Assembly (NCBI GenBank): GCA_016744395.1
Contig: JADGEK010000034.1
Coordinates: 1 to 44,907, forward strand
Direction of reading: 5' to 3'
DNA: 44,907 bases
Source: Gammaproteobacteria bacterium
GTDB taxonomy: Bacteria; Pseudomonadota; Gammaproteobacteria; GRL18
Positions 34,591-43,928 of this stretch are shown here, in pieces. Within the stretch, counting starts at the first letter, position 1. Every line of letters begins with the position of its first letter. Under the pieces are notes generated by a model, which worked only from the letters and a program-made list of their open reading frames with translations, was not told where the DNA came from and made no database searches. Made by a program: the position numbers and the translations under genes.

Positions 34591-35186
34591 TGATGACGAT
34601 GAGCACTGAAACATACTCTCAAAAAGCGGCCATATATGCTTTACTTGGCCGCATTTTTATCAGTGAGCTTGACCGTCAAAGTCTGGAAGCATTGCAAGAG
34701 CAGCAAATCTCATCAATATTTGAGAAGCTTCAGAGTGGATCCCAAAAATATTTGCAGGATACAAGGTGGGATAATGATCAGATAGAGCAACTTGCTTCTG
34801 ATTACTGCCATCTTTTTATATTACCGAAAAAATCGGGCATGTCATTAAGAGCAAGTCATTGGATGACAAGTGAGGAGTCTGCAAACTTAGCGCAACTTGA
34901 AACTATTATTAGAGGACTTGATCTTGATAGTTCGGTGATTGATGCAAGTTTCTCTAAATTACCTGAGGATCACTTGGGGGTTTTGCTTTACTTTGTGAGT
35001 TCTGTCTATCAGTCAGATGATAAAGAGATACAAAAACTGGGCACATCGTTGATACAACTTTCCCTGTTACCGTGGATTCTTAGATTTAATGATAAATTAT
35101 TATCCAGCACCACTAATCCCCTTTATCTTGCTAGTGGAAAGCTCTTGCTTGAAGTGTTAGATTTTGAAGAAGTGGGGGAGGAGTAA
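34590..35186 (+). CDS. TorD/DmsD-family molybdoenzyme chaperone
   Basis: This 198-residue protein follows the catalytic subunit with a TGATG overlap: the ATG at 34590 uses the A of the stop. Segments such as YALLGRIFISELDRQSLEAL, a DYCHLFILPKKSGMSLRASH stretch, and LLYFVSSVYQS match TorD-like chaperones. These bind the Tat signal of the partner and help load the molybdenum cofactor before export. It probably serves the enzyme encoded just upstream. A diverged copy of its 3' end occurs at 41791-41882. Confidence 0.86.
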   Translation: MMTMSTETYSQKAAIYALLGRIFISELDRQSLEALQEQQISSIFEKLQSGSQKYLQDTRWDNDQIEQLASDYCHLFILPKKSGMSLRASHWMTSEESANLAQLETIIRGLDLDSSVIDASFSKLPEDHLGVLLYFVSSVYQSDDKEIQKLGTSLIQLSLLPWILRFNDKLLSSTTNPLYLASGKLLLEVLDFEEVGEE

Positions 35187-35454
35187 GTTTTAAAATGGGT
35201 TCTTCACAATAAAGCTCACTTGTTAAATACAAGATTTACAACCATAGTGGCAACTTAAGCACTCAATCCAGTCTACGTAGTTGTTCCTCTACCTAAGAAT
35301 GGGTGCGGCTAAAGCCTTGCCTTGTGAGTGATAACCAGAATATTTAACAGTATGCATTAACGTGAAGAACTTTAAAAAGCATTATCTGTGGTCTGGTATA
35401 ATAAAATACTAATAGTGATACTCGATTAAGTGCTTTGATTGAAGGAGATACAAA

Positions 35455-37560
35455 ATGATATATGGCTTAACTTCCGTTTTGGGAATTTATGCATCGATAA
35501 GACTTTATGAGCGATATATTAAAAGCAATAAAAAATCTCCAAAGGTTCAAGCTGTAGATACAGACAAGCCGAAATTAGAAGCAGAACACAAACCAGAATC
35601 ACTGTTATTCAAATCGGATGAAAATGAAACGAATAAGCACTATGTAAAGTTGAGCGGGCTATCCATCGTGCTATCATCAGCTCGATTGTTTTATGTCCCA
35701 CTAGCCGTGCCCAGCATCTTACTTTTCACCTATACCGCTGTTCCCTATCTCAGGCAAACAGAAAACTCTCTGATAAAGAACAGAAAAGTTGATGGCTACG
35801 TCCTTTACAGTATTGCCGACATGATGCTACTTGGGATTGGTGCTTTTGCTTCTGCATCCGTAGGTATTGGTTTACTGCATTTATCTAAATACATCCTCAG
35901 TAATGCCAAGGAGCGATCCAAGAAACAACTGATTGATATCTTTAACCAGCAGCCAGATAAGGTCTGGATTCTGAAAAATGGTGTTGAAGTTCAGGTTCCG
36001 ATTGATCAGGTGAATGAAAATGACATTCTGGTTGTTAATGCTGGAGATGTGATTCCGGTAGATGGTACTGTGGTTGACGGCATCGCGGCTGTTGATCAAA
36101 AAGTCTTAACGGGTGAAGCACAACCTTCGGATAAAATCGTAGGTGACAGAGTGTTTGCATCGACCATGGTGCTGTCTGGCCGAATCAATATCCTCATGGA
36201 GAATTCTGGCCAGGAGACATTGGTTGCCAGGATCGGCGACATCATTAATCAATCAATTGACTTCAAAGGCAGCCAGGAACTAAAAGGAGAAAAATGGGCT
36301 GATTCCTTTACCACACCAATGCTTGTACTGGCCATTGTCAGTGGCCCGTTTTTAGGGCCAGTGGGTACCATCGGCATTCTTTACTGCCATATTGCCAATA
36401 CTATCCGCGTGGTCGCACCCCTTAGTACATTGAACTACCTGAATATTGCCGTCAAAAATAATATTCTGGTAAAAGATGGCCATGTTCTTGAAGAGTTGGT
36501 ACATATCGATACCTTTATATTCGATAAAACCGGCACTCTGACTCAGGACATCCCGGAAGTGGGGAATATCATTCCCTGTTCCGACCGCTACAGCGAGGAT
36601 GATATTCTGTTTTATGCCGCATCTGCTGAACAAAAATCTGTTCATCCGATAGCAAAAGCCATCCTACATAAGGCCGAAGAAAAGAAGTTGGAATTACCCA
36701 AAATACATGACTCCAGTTATGACATTGGTTATGGCATTTCAGTTGAGCTAGATGACAAAAAAATTCAACTTGGCAGCAAGCGCTTCATGCAGATAAAAGG
36801 TATCGGGATTTCTGCAGAAATTCAAAGCAAAATGGAGACGGCACTATTGACTGGGCACTCCGTCATATTGCTTGCCATAGATTCTAGACTGGAAGGCCTG
36901 CTTGAGATCCACACCATTATTCGTCCGGAAGTGGTAGACACCATTCGTATCCTTAAACAAAGCGGCATCAAGCACATGGCGATTGTATCAGGTGATCAGG
37001 AAGAGCCAACTAAAGCACTGGCAAACTTACTGCAACTGGAAGAATATTACTTCAATATTCTTCCAGAACAAAAAGCAGATATTGTTGCTAAATATCAAAA
37101 TGAAGGAAAGAAGGTTGCATTTGTAGGCGATGGTGTAAACGATGCCATTGCAATGGAAAAAGCAGATGTCTCAATATCTTTAAGCGGCGCTTCAAGCATA
37201 GCAACTGATGTGGCTCAGATTGTTTTGATGGATGGTAGCCTGTTGCATCTCCCAAGGCTACTTGAGTTGTCAAAAAAGCTGGAAAAAAATCTTTCCCGCA
37301 GCCTGTTGATGAATGTCGTGCCAAATGCAATTGCGCTTAATGGTGTTCTATTCTTCCACTTTGGTGCTTTAACCTCCATGCTGATCAGTCAGTCTCCTCT
37401 CGTCATGGGCACCATCAATGCACTGCTTCCAGTTAACAGTCAAGACTCGCATCTGAACGGTGATTTAGAGGATGTTTCCGAAGATGACAAGGAGCAACTG
37501 ATAATCACTGATACTGGAGAGGCTGAGGGCAGCTCATCCGAGAAGAACAACCTGATATAG
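35455..37560 (+). CDS. P-type ATPase lacking the CPC metal site (paralogue C)
   Basis: This 701-residue member of the CPC-less group has an N-terminal membrane segment and a long polar linker. Further motifs are TGEA at 219-222, APL at 321-323 in the metal-motif position, DKTGTLT from Asp357, VHPIAKAI in the nucleotide domain, GDGVNDA from residue 558, and an acidic Ser/Glu-rich C-terminal tail. Like paralogue A it keeps the Pro of the metal motif but lacks both Cys. A strong AGGAG ribosome site precedes the ATG. It stands alone between the molybdoenzyme operon and a convergent oxidoreductase, about 20 kb from the other copies, so the family is dispersed. Transport substrate unknown. Confidence 0.88.
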   Translation: MIYGLTSVLGIYASIRLYERYIKSNKKSPKVQAVDTDKPKLEAEHKPESLLFKSDENETNKHYVKLSGLSIVLSSARLFYVPLAVPSILLFTYTAVPYLRQTENSLIKNRKVDGYVLYSIADMMLLGIGAFASASVGIGLLHLSKYILSNAKERSKKQLIDIFNQQPDKVWILKNGVEVQVPIDQVNENDILVVNAGDVIPVDGTVVDGIAAVDQKVLTGEAQPSDKIVGDRVFASTMVLSGRINILMENSGQETLVARIGDIINQSIDFKGSQELKGEKWADSFTTPMLVLAIVSGPFLGPVGTIGILYCHIANTIRVVAPLSTLNYLNIAVKNNILVKDGHVLEELVHIDTFIFDKTGTLTQDIPEVGNIIPCSDRYSEDDILFYAASAEQKSVHPIAKAILHKAEEKKLELPKIHDSSYDIGYGISVELDDKKIQLGSKRFMQIKGIGISAEIQSKMETALLTGHSVILLAIDSRLEGLLEIHTIIRPEVVDTIRILKQSGIKHMAIVSGDQEEPTKALANLLQLEEYYFNILPEQKADIVAKYQNEGKKVAFVGDGVNDAIAMEKADVSISLSGASSIATDVAQIVLMDGSLLHLPRLLELSKKLEKNLSRSLLMNVVPNAIALNGVLFFHFGALTSMLISQSPLVMGTINALLPVNSQDSHLNGDLEDVSEDDKEQLIITDTGEAEGSSSEKNNLI

Positions 37561-37565
37561 TGGCC

Positions 37566-37584
37566 TGATTGCAGTCTGCAATCA
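37566..37584. terminator. Hairpin after ATPase C
   Basis: TGATTGCA at 37566-37573 and TGCAATCA at 37577-37584 form a perfect 8-base stem with a 3-base loop just after the stop, between convergent genes. The T-tract is weak. Confidence 0.5.
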
Positions 37585-37695
37585 TTCCCAGTTTATCGGG
37601 CTCACTGGTAACTCCAAAAAAGAGATCGACAGGGTCGATTGTCAGCAGCGCATGCAGAAGACCCGCTGAGCCCTAATCCAAGAAGGGGTTTGGGT

Positions 37696-39774
37696 TTATG
37701 CTGAAACCTCACATAAAGTTGATTTATAGGCGGGAAATCCGCTGATAGGGTCGAGTTGCTGGTCATCCGTTAATTCATTGATATTCGCCGATCCCCAGCC
37801 ATGGTAAGCATGGACAACACTGGAGAGCATGCTATCGGTGACTTCGGCAATCATTTTGACTTCGCCGCGAGGCGATGTGATCTTAACCAGTTGACCGTCT
37901 TCAATACCCCGCCGTCTGGCATCTTCGGCATTAATCTGTATCCGGGGGTGAGGGTCTAATTTGCTTAATTGCTTGAATTTGCGTTGTTGTGAGTGCACAT
38001 ACGCGATGGAGCGACCGCCAGTGGTTAAGACCAGAGGGTATTTTTCTGCTATTTCCGGAGTGCTGACAGGGCTTTCAGTTGGCTCATGGTAAACGGGTAA
38101 TCCGTCGTATCCGGCGTTGTGTAACTCTTCAGAATAAAACTCGATCTTACCGCTGAAGGTAGAAAAGCCTTTTTTCTCATAGACCTGATGGGTTTGACCA
38201 TCCAGTGATTCATCCATTACGACTTTGCCAAAAATTTCGGCATCTTCAGATTTCTCTTGCAGAGCTTCCCAAAGTCCGGGTTCAATATTTTTGGCCTGCT
38301 CATGGATGCTGGCTTCAATATCACCGTGCCAGAATTTCTCAGGCATGCCCAAACGGCAGCCTAAATCGAGCAGTATCTGGGCATCTGACCTTGGTCCTTC
38401 ATCCGCTACTTCAACAATTGGTTTTCGGTATTGTACGGTACCGCGATAGTGGCAACGTGTTGATGTTACCAGTGCCTCCCGTTCTAGAGAAGTGGCGGCA
38501 GGGAATACGATGTCTGCTATTTCGGTGCCCGGGTTATGGAAAAAATCAATACAGGCAAAGAACTCCAACTTTTTCAGTGATTCCATTAGGGCAGGGGTGT
38601 TGGGCCACATGTTGGGATTCATACCGAGACCAAATACGGCTCGAATCTGGGTTTGCTCATCGCCATCAATAGCACGTTTGAGTAGCATGGGCTGTGCTTC
38701 GGAAACATATTTAAGCCAGATTGGAAATTTATCCAGACCGATCCGGGGCGGTAAGTCATTAATGGTTTCCTTATATAGATCAATTGATTTAGCAGAAGCA
38801 TTATGAAAGAAAAAGCGATTCCCGCCCGGGATATCCACATTGCCAGAGGTGGCAGCGAGCAAGATCAATGCTCTATGATTTTGAAAGCCATTGGTATGAT
38901 GGGTAGTGGAGCAGGCAGAGAAGACGATCTGAGCTGGGCCAAGCGTTGCATACCATTCGGCTGCCTGCAGGATGTCTTCTGCAGGAATCTGACAGATTTC
39001 AGCTACACGTTCAGGGGTAAATTCCTTAATGTATTCTTTAAATTCATCGACACCATTACACCATTGGTCGAGAAAATGTTGATCAATCCAGCCATTTTTA
39101 AACAGAATATGATGAAAGCCTAATGCTAAAGCGCCATCTGTTCCCGGGCGTATCGGCAGATATAAATCAGCATGTTCTGCCGTTTCGGTACGACGTGGAT
39201 CGATAACGATCATTTTCATCCCGTCATTTGTTTCCAGGATGGGATGTTTGTCAAATGGCACTACAGAATGAACCGGGTTTGTAGACCAGATAAGACGACA
39301 ACGGGTTTCAGGCGCAGCCATCAGACTGGAATGTTTGAAATGATAGCCATAAGTCAGCTCTTCACAGGCCTGAGCTGAGGTAAAACAGCAACCAGACTCT
39401 GTCATATAGTTTGGAGAGCCAAATAAATGAGTCAAACGCTGTAGATAGCCTCTAGCCTCTTTGGTATAGCCACTAAAAAATGCGACAGATTCAGCACCAT
39501 ATTTTTGCTTAATTTTGTTTAGTGCTTTTGCTGTGGTGTCTAGGGCTTCATCCCAGGAGATGCTCTGGTATTCTATACCTGAGTCAGTTTTGATTTTTTT
39601 TAACGGATAATACAGGCGATCTGGATGGTCTTGCATTTCAAGTTGCACCTGGCCTCGGGGACATTCAGGGCCAGAGAGCTTTTTTACTTTGTTGTTTTCA
39701 TCGTAGAGAACGTCAAATGTGCAATTTAATTCGCATTGATAGCAGGTTGTTTTTGTTGGGGTTGCAGATAGCAT
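37696..39774 (-). CDS. Cytoplasmic molybdopterin oxidoreductase of unknown substrate
   Basis: This 692-residue DMSO-reductase-family protein lacks a Tat signal, so it is cytoplasmic. Its FeS motif is CYQCELNC with the fourth Cys in GPECPRGQ, and a Cys pair in TESGCCFTSAQACEE lies at the usual molybdenum-ligand position. Other family features are VVIDPRRTETAEHADLYLPI-type loops, NPGTEIADIVFPAATSLER, and a C-terminal cofactor-binding domain (LTTGGRSIAYVHSQQRKFKQ). No electron-transfer subunit or chaperone is adjacent, so it may act as a single-subunit enzyme or share partners. It faces ATPase C. Confidence 0.88.
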   Translation of the reverse strand: MLSATPTKTTCYQCELNCTFDVLYDENNKVKKLSGPECPRGQVQLEMQDHPDRLYYPLKKIKTDSGIEYQSISWDEALDTTAKALNKIKQKYGAESVAFFSGYTKEARGYLQRLTHLFGSPNYMTESGCCFTSAQACEELTYGYHFKHSSLMAAPETRCRLIWSTNPVHSVVPFDKHPILETNDGMKMIVIDPRRTETAEHADLYLPIRPGTDGALALGFHHILFKNGWIDQHFLDQWCNGVDEFKEYIKEFTPERVAEICQIPAEDILQAAEWYATLGPAQIVFSACSTTHHTNGFQNHRALILLAATSGNVDIPGGNRFFFHNASAKSIDLYKETINDLPPRIGLDKFPIWLKYVSEAQPMLLKRAIDGDEQTQIRAVFGLGMNPNMWPNTPALMESLKKLEFFACIDFFHNPGTEIADIVFPAATSLEREALVTSTRCHYRGTVQYRKPIVEVADEGPRSDAQILLDLGCRLGMPEKFWHGDIEASIHEQAKNIEPGLWEALQEKSEDAEIFGKVVMDESLDGQTHQVYEKKGFSTFSGKIEFYSEELHNAGYDGLPVYHEPTESPVSTPEIAEKYPLVLTTGGRSIAYVHSQQRKFKQLSKLDPHPRIQINAEDARRRGIEDGQLVKITSPRGEVKMIAEVTDSMLSSVVHAYHGWGSANINELTDDQQLDPISGFPAYKSTLCEVSA

Positions 39775-40417
39775 AGGATCTCCTAAATATATAATTTTTG
39801 GCTGGCTACATTTGAATCAGTTAAGCACCCTATAATGTTCAAGAGAATGATTTTTTTTCAAAGTGTCACCATTTAAAGTTGAGCATGTTAACCATTACTT
39901 TCTGCTGTTATTACAGGTGGTAAATTATAATGTATATGTTCTGGCAAATATATGGCTCATGCTCATAAATGTCAATACTTTTTATTTTTATATGAAATCT
40001 TTGATATTTGTTAACTTATATTAACGAAAATGCCTTTATTATTTGTTAAAATTTTTTGGATATTGATTCTTACAATTCTCTTTATCATTTTTGTTCTACA
40101 ATGTTAAACAAAAAGTTAGAGTAAAATGATGAGATTAATTTTGACTATTGAAAGAATGTCACCACTATGGAAATTACTCTTTATAAGCTGTTATACAAGT
40201 AACTACTGACTTTTTTCTGGGTTTGCAGATTTAAATCTGCCGCTGAGATGGTTTGGCTGCTAGTGTTTTTTTATACGCAGTCAGAGAGTATGACTATAAT
40301 TGTCATGAGGGCATGTATGTTTAGGTATGTTATTTAATACGTTACCTTTAATTGCTTTTTAAAAAATCTATAACACTTGTTATATTTCTTGCCGCTTTTT
40401 TGGATTAGGAAGTGCCG
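39775..40417. other. Long AT-rich intergenic region
   Basis: About 640 bases separate the divergent oxidoreductase and DoxX-fusion genes. No coding region is supported. It should hold two divergent promoters; no regulator site is clear. Nothing repeat-like was seen. Confidence 0.45.
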
Positions 40418-41545
40418 ATGATTCCCTTTATTATACTTGCACCACTGGCTATAGCGGGGGGTGGATTGTTCGGACTCGCTGAGGAGCACTTTCGCCGCAA
40501 GCATCTGGCCACTCAAGTCGCTTCACAAACAACCACTGACTCGCCCCATTCCGATACTGAAAAGCAAGACACACCCGCCATGGCTAGTGGCGAGCCTATC
40601 CAGATAAAGCGCTCAGCAATAGCCGCAAGTACTGCTCTGGCTCTATCAACCGCGGGGATTTGGTATCCACCGCTATTGCTTGTCTCTGTGCCAGTTATTG
40701 GCTACAGTGCATACAACTGGCTACGAACTCGATATCTATTCGAGAAACCTTTACCTCAGTCGCCCTTGAGGATTCTGGCAGGTCTCGCGTTAGCAGGCTC
40801 TCTGGTAACTGGAAACTGGCTGATGGCATCAGTGGTATTAAGCGTCGATTTATCGGGACGAAAAATGATCTCCAAGTTAACCGAAGGTTCACGACTAATT
40901 GATAATGACACTGGAAAAGAAGTTGCTTCTTTCAACTTTATGGAGCGGGTTAAATATTTATCGAAAGTAATGCTGCTAGGAGAACCTCGTTGGGAATGGT
41001 TTCCCGTCCTGCTGGCACGAGTATCAATGGGCCTGTTCTTTGCCATTTCTGGCTGGAACAAATTATTCACGGTTGCACATTGGAAAGGCCTGTTAGCGGG
41101 CATGATTGCGACAGGTTTGCCCTTCCCTAAGTTAATGGCTCTTTTTCTAGCCTGGTTTGAATTTATCGGTGGTTCCCTTCTTACCGTCGGGTTTATGTCA
41201 TCATTCTTTTCCCTTGGGCTGGCATTTGCGATGATCGTCGCCATTATAACCGTTGAGATCCCCTTCGTCATACCACCAGGACTCGGCCCCCTTGACTGGC
41301 TGGATTGGTTTTTGTATCTGCCTCAAGTCCTGTATGTTCTCATTTTCTTATGGTTAGTCATCAAAGGTCCTGGTCCTTACAGTGCCGATGCTGTCATTGC
41401 ACGTAAACTTGGATTTGACAAGGATTCTGAAGAAGATAGCAATGTGGACTCTGAAAAAAGTACCTTAAATGATTCTGAAACGGATCACGATAAAAGCTCC
41501 AATAAGGGCTCTGGAGGACACAGTTGGACTCCACAATACGTTTGA
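40418..41545 (+). CDS. Fusion of P-type-ATPase-like N-terminal membrane module to DoxX
   Basis: This 375-residue protein starts at ATG 40418 (AGGA 8 bases upstream; GTG at 40412 is too close). Its first 170 residues repeat the plan of the CPC-less ATPases' N-termini: a membrane segment, a charged linker (EEHFRRKHLATQ and an acidic stretch), and paired hydrophobic segments with WYPPLLLVSVPVIGYSAYNW. Residues about 185-325 are a DoxX/SURF4-like membrane domain: LLARVSMGLFFAISGWNKLF, GLPFPKLMALFLAWFEFIGG, IPFVIPPGLGPLDWLDWFLY. The tail is acidic and Ser-rich. DoxX proteins are membrane subunits often linked to thiol or sulfur redox. The fusion suggests the N-terminal module is a common membrane-targeting part. 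Confidence 0.78.
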   Translation: MIPFIILAPLAIAGGGLFGLAEEHFRRKHLATQVASQTTTDSPHSDTEKQDTPAMASGEPIQIKRSAIAASTALALSTAGIWYPPLLLVSVPVIGYSAYNWLRTRYLFEKPLPQSPLRILAGLALAGSLVTGNWLMASVVLSVDLSGRKMISKLTEGSRLIDNDTGKEVASFNFMERVKYLSKVMLLGEPRWEWFPVLLARVSMGLFFAISGWNKLFTVAHWKGLLAGMIATGLPFPKLMALFLAWFEFIGGSLLTVGFMSSFFSLGLAFAMIVAIITVEIPFVIPPGLGPLDWLDWFLYLPQVLYVLIFLWLVIKGPGPYSADAVIARKLGFDKDSEEDSNVDSEKSTLNDSETDHDKSSNKGSGGHSWTPQYV

Positions 41546-41790
41546 TCCACTATTAGAAGTTCACGACTGCGAGTGGGTATGTTATATGCCCACTTAAATT
41601 CAACGTTTGGTGTTTCTATGATCCTAATCGGTAATATTATTCAAATATTTTCACTGGCGAATTTCGATCTGTTTTTCTGTTTCTTCATTGATACCGTTAA
41701 GTGAAGCTTTATTTAAATTACTTTTTACAATATTGACTCACATGGCTGTAAATCGGGCAGTTGGAAATCAAGCAATTCTGTGAAATACCT
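41546..41790. other. Intergenic region upstream of the torD relic
   Basis: About 245 bases lie between the DoxX-fusion stop and the torD relic. No gene or convincing terminator was found. Confidence 0.4.
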
Positions 41791-41882
41791 AAATTATTAG
41801 CCACTACAACCAATCTGCTTTATCTTGCCAATGGAAAACTTTTGGTGGAAATTTTAAATTTTGAAGAAGTGGGAAGGAGTAA
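41791..41882 (+). pseudogene. Relic of a second torD-like 3' end
   Basis: The frame reads KLLATTTNLLYLANGKLLVE and continues ILNFEEVG, matching the C-terminus of the TorD-like chaperone at 34590-35186 (KLLSSTTNPLYLASGKLLLE, then VLDFEEVG). A small deletion then shifts the frame past the original stop. Nothing of the gene body is left. A second molybdoenzyme-chaperone gene was once here or was copied here. Confidence 0.82.
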
Positions 41883-41979
41883 GTGTTAAATTAAATTGTT
41901 CTACCAGGCACATCAAATGTCGACAATATATGGATAAAGTTATATATTACTATTATATTTTACTTAGAGTAATAGTCAT

Positions 41980-43170
41980 ATGAGCGATTTCGATAAATTT
42001 CAAGACAGAAGCCTGTCAGCCGCCGAAAAATGGAACAAGGAAGACTGGCTGGAACATTTTGGTGATGATGAGCTGTTACCTTTTTGGGTTGCAGATATGG
42101 AGTTCAAGGCACCGCCTGCTGTCTGCGAACATCTGATAAAGCGTGCTGAAAATGGCATCTTTGGCTATGAATACAGACGTGACAGTCTGACTGATGCCAT
42201 TCTTCACTGGTATGCCAGCCGACATCAGTGGCAAATCAAGTCCTCTGACCTCTGTTTCAGTAATAGTGTAATGAATGCCATCAGCATTCTTATAAACCTG
42301 CACACTGAAAAAGGTGACGGTATTATTGTTCAGGCCCCTGTGTTTTTTGAATTCCGTCTGACGATTATGGACAATAAAAGAAAAGTGGTTCGAAATCCGC
42401 TCAAGCTGGTCGATAATCATTATCAAATAGATTTTAACGATCTGGAAGAAAAAGCTGCCAATCCACGCACCAAAATGTTGATTCTATGCAATCCCCATAA
42501 TCCTGTTGGCCGGGTTTGGAAAAGGGAAGAGTTAGAGCGTGTTGCTGAAATATGCATAAAGCATCAGGTGTTAATCATTGCCGATGAAATTCATTCTGAT
42601 ATTGTTTATCCAGGGCATCAGTATATTCCTTTTGCCTCCCTTTCAGAGGAAGCAGCTCAACAATCCTTTAGTTGTTTGTCACCAGCAAAAACCTTTAACA
42701 TTGCCTCGGTCACAGATGCCATGATTGTTATTGGCAATGAACAGTATCGTGAACAGTATAAAAATTTTGTTGGTCGCTATCTTTTCCATAAAAACAATGC
42801 CTTTAGCGCAATTGCTATGGAAGAGGCCTATCGCCATGGTGGAGAATGGCTGGATGAGCTACTGGTCTATTTGCAGGCAAATTTAGACTATCTTGAAAAC
42901 TATCTGAGAGACTATATTCCAAAAGTAACACTGATCAAAACAGAAGGCACCTTTTTGGCCTGGCTGGATTTCAGAGAATTGGGCATAGAGACCAAGACAC
43001 TGGAGAAATTTATTGCCCAGGAGGCACGAATTGCCATTAATCCTGGTTATTGGTTTGGACGACAGGGTGCTGGTTTTGCCCGAATGACAATTGCCTGTCC
43101 TCGCTCCATGTTAGAAGAGGGATTATCAAGGCTGGAAAAGGCCATTAAAGGGCTCGAAGGCAATGGATGA
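41980..43170 (+). CDS. PatB/MalY-like PLP-dependent C-S lyase or aminotransferase
   Basis: This 396-residue fold-type I PLP enzyme has the PLP lysine in CLSPAKTFNIASV, CNPHNPVGRVW for the substrate carboxylate and cofactor, and IADEIHSDIVY. These fit the MalY/PatB group, cystathionine beta-lyases that cleave C-S bonds to pyruvate, ammonia and a thiol (or selenol). The last 8 bases overlap the TauE/SafE permease gene, so the two are co-expressed; a lyase with a sulfur exporter suggests handling of a sulfur or selenium amino acid. Transamination is the main alternative. Confidence 0.88.
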   Translation: MSDFDKFQDRSLSAAEKWNKEDWLEHFGDDELLPFWVADMEFKAPPAVCEHLIKRAENGIFGYEYRRDSLTDAILHWYASRHQWQIKSSDLCFSNSVMNAISILINLHTEKGDGIIVQAPVFFEFRLTIMDNKRKVVRNPLKLVDNHYQIDFNDLEEKAANPRTKMLILCNPHNPVGRVWKREELERVAEICIKHQVLIIADEIHSDIVYPGHQYIPFASLSEEAAQQSFSCLSPAKTFNIASVTDAMIVIGNEQYREQYKNFVGRYLFHKNNAFSAIAMEEAYRHGGEWLDELLVYLQANLDYLENYLRDYIPKVTLIKTEGTFLAWLDFRELGIETKTLEKFIAQEARIAINPGYWFGRQGAGFARMTIACPRSMLEEGLSRLEKAIKGLEGNG

Positions 43171-43918
43171 CCTGTCGTTATATGCGATATTTTTTGTCAC
43201 TATCGGTCTAAATTATTTTTTTGCACTTTCAGGTAAAGGCGCTGCCGCTTTTCAAATGCCTATTTTTGTCTGGCTGGGTATGCCAATCAACAGTGCCAAA
43301 TCAGTAGCACTACTTGCCAACACCATCAGTTTGAGCGCTGCGACTTTTGATAATTTTCGTGCCAATCGTCTGGATCTGAAACTGGGTCTGCCGATTATTA
43401 TTGGTTCGTTTGTTTTCGCCCCGGTTGGAGCTTATATATCCACCTTTATTGAAAGAGACGTAGTACTGTGGATGTTTGCCATTTTCCTTATCTATGCAGG
43501 AATCTCGGCACTCATACCTAAAAAATCCAATGTAAAAAGCTGTCACGACCGACAGCCAAAGGTTGTCTATCTATCGGTGATTGGAGCCATTGCAGGACTG
43601 GTTTCCGGACTGTTAGCTGTCGGTGGAGGGGGGATTATTTCAGCTCTCATGCTGCTTATGGGATGCCAGGCAAAAAAGATCAGCATGATTACGGCTCTGG
43701 CAGTTCCCTTTGCCTCCTTTTCCGGTTTTGTTACTTATGCCGCTGCTGGACATATCTCCTGGCCTATTGTTGGTACAGTTGCTGCGGCGGCGTTAATCGG
43801 GGGTTATCTGGGAAATAAAACAGCACATTCAATATTGCCTGACAAAGTTATAAAATATGCCATTGGTATTTTATCTATCGTATTCGCAATTAAAATTATC
43901 TTCGACCTGATGAGCTAG
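43163..43918 (+). CDS. TauE/SafE-family permease
   Basis: This 251-residue protein has eight or so membrane segments and two repeats typical of TauE/SafE (PF01925): FALSGKGAAAFQMPIFVWLG near the start and GLVSGLLAVGGGGIISALML in the middle. The family exports sulfite, sulfoacetate or similar organosulfur anions. ATG at 43163 overlaps the end of the PLP enzyme by 8 bases. A sulfur- or selenium-containing product of that enzyme is a plausible cargo. Confidence 0.88.
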   Translation: MDDLSLYAIFFVTIGLNYFFALSGKGAAAFQMPIFVWLGMPINSAKSVALLANTISLSAATFDNFRANRLDLKLGLPIIIGSFVFAPVGAYISTFIERDVVLWMFAIFLIYAGISALIPKKSNVKSCHDRQPKVVYLSVIGAIAGLVSGLLAVGGGGIISALMLLMGCQAKKISMITALAVPFASFSGFVTYAAAGHISWPIVGTVAAAALIGGYLGNKTAHSILPDKVIKYAIGILSIVFAIKIIFDLMS

Positions 43919-43928
43919 ACAGTATCCT

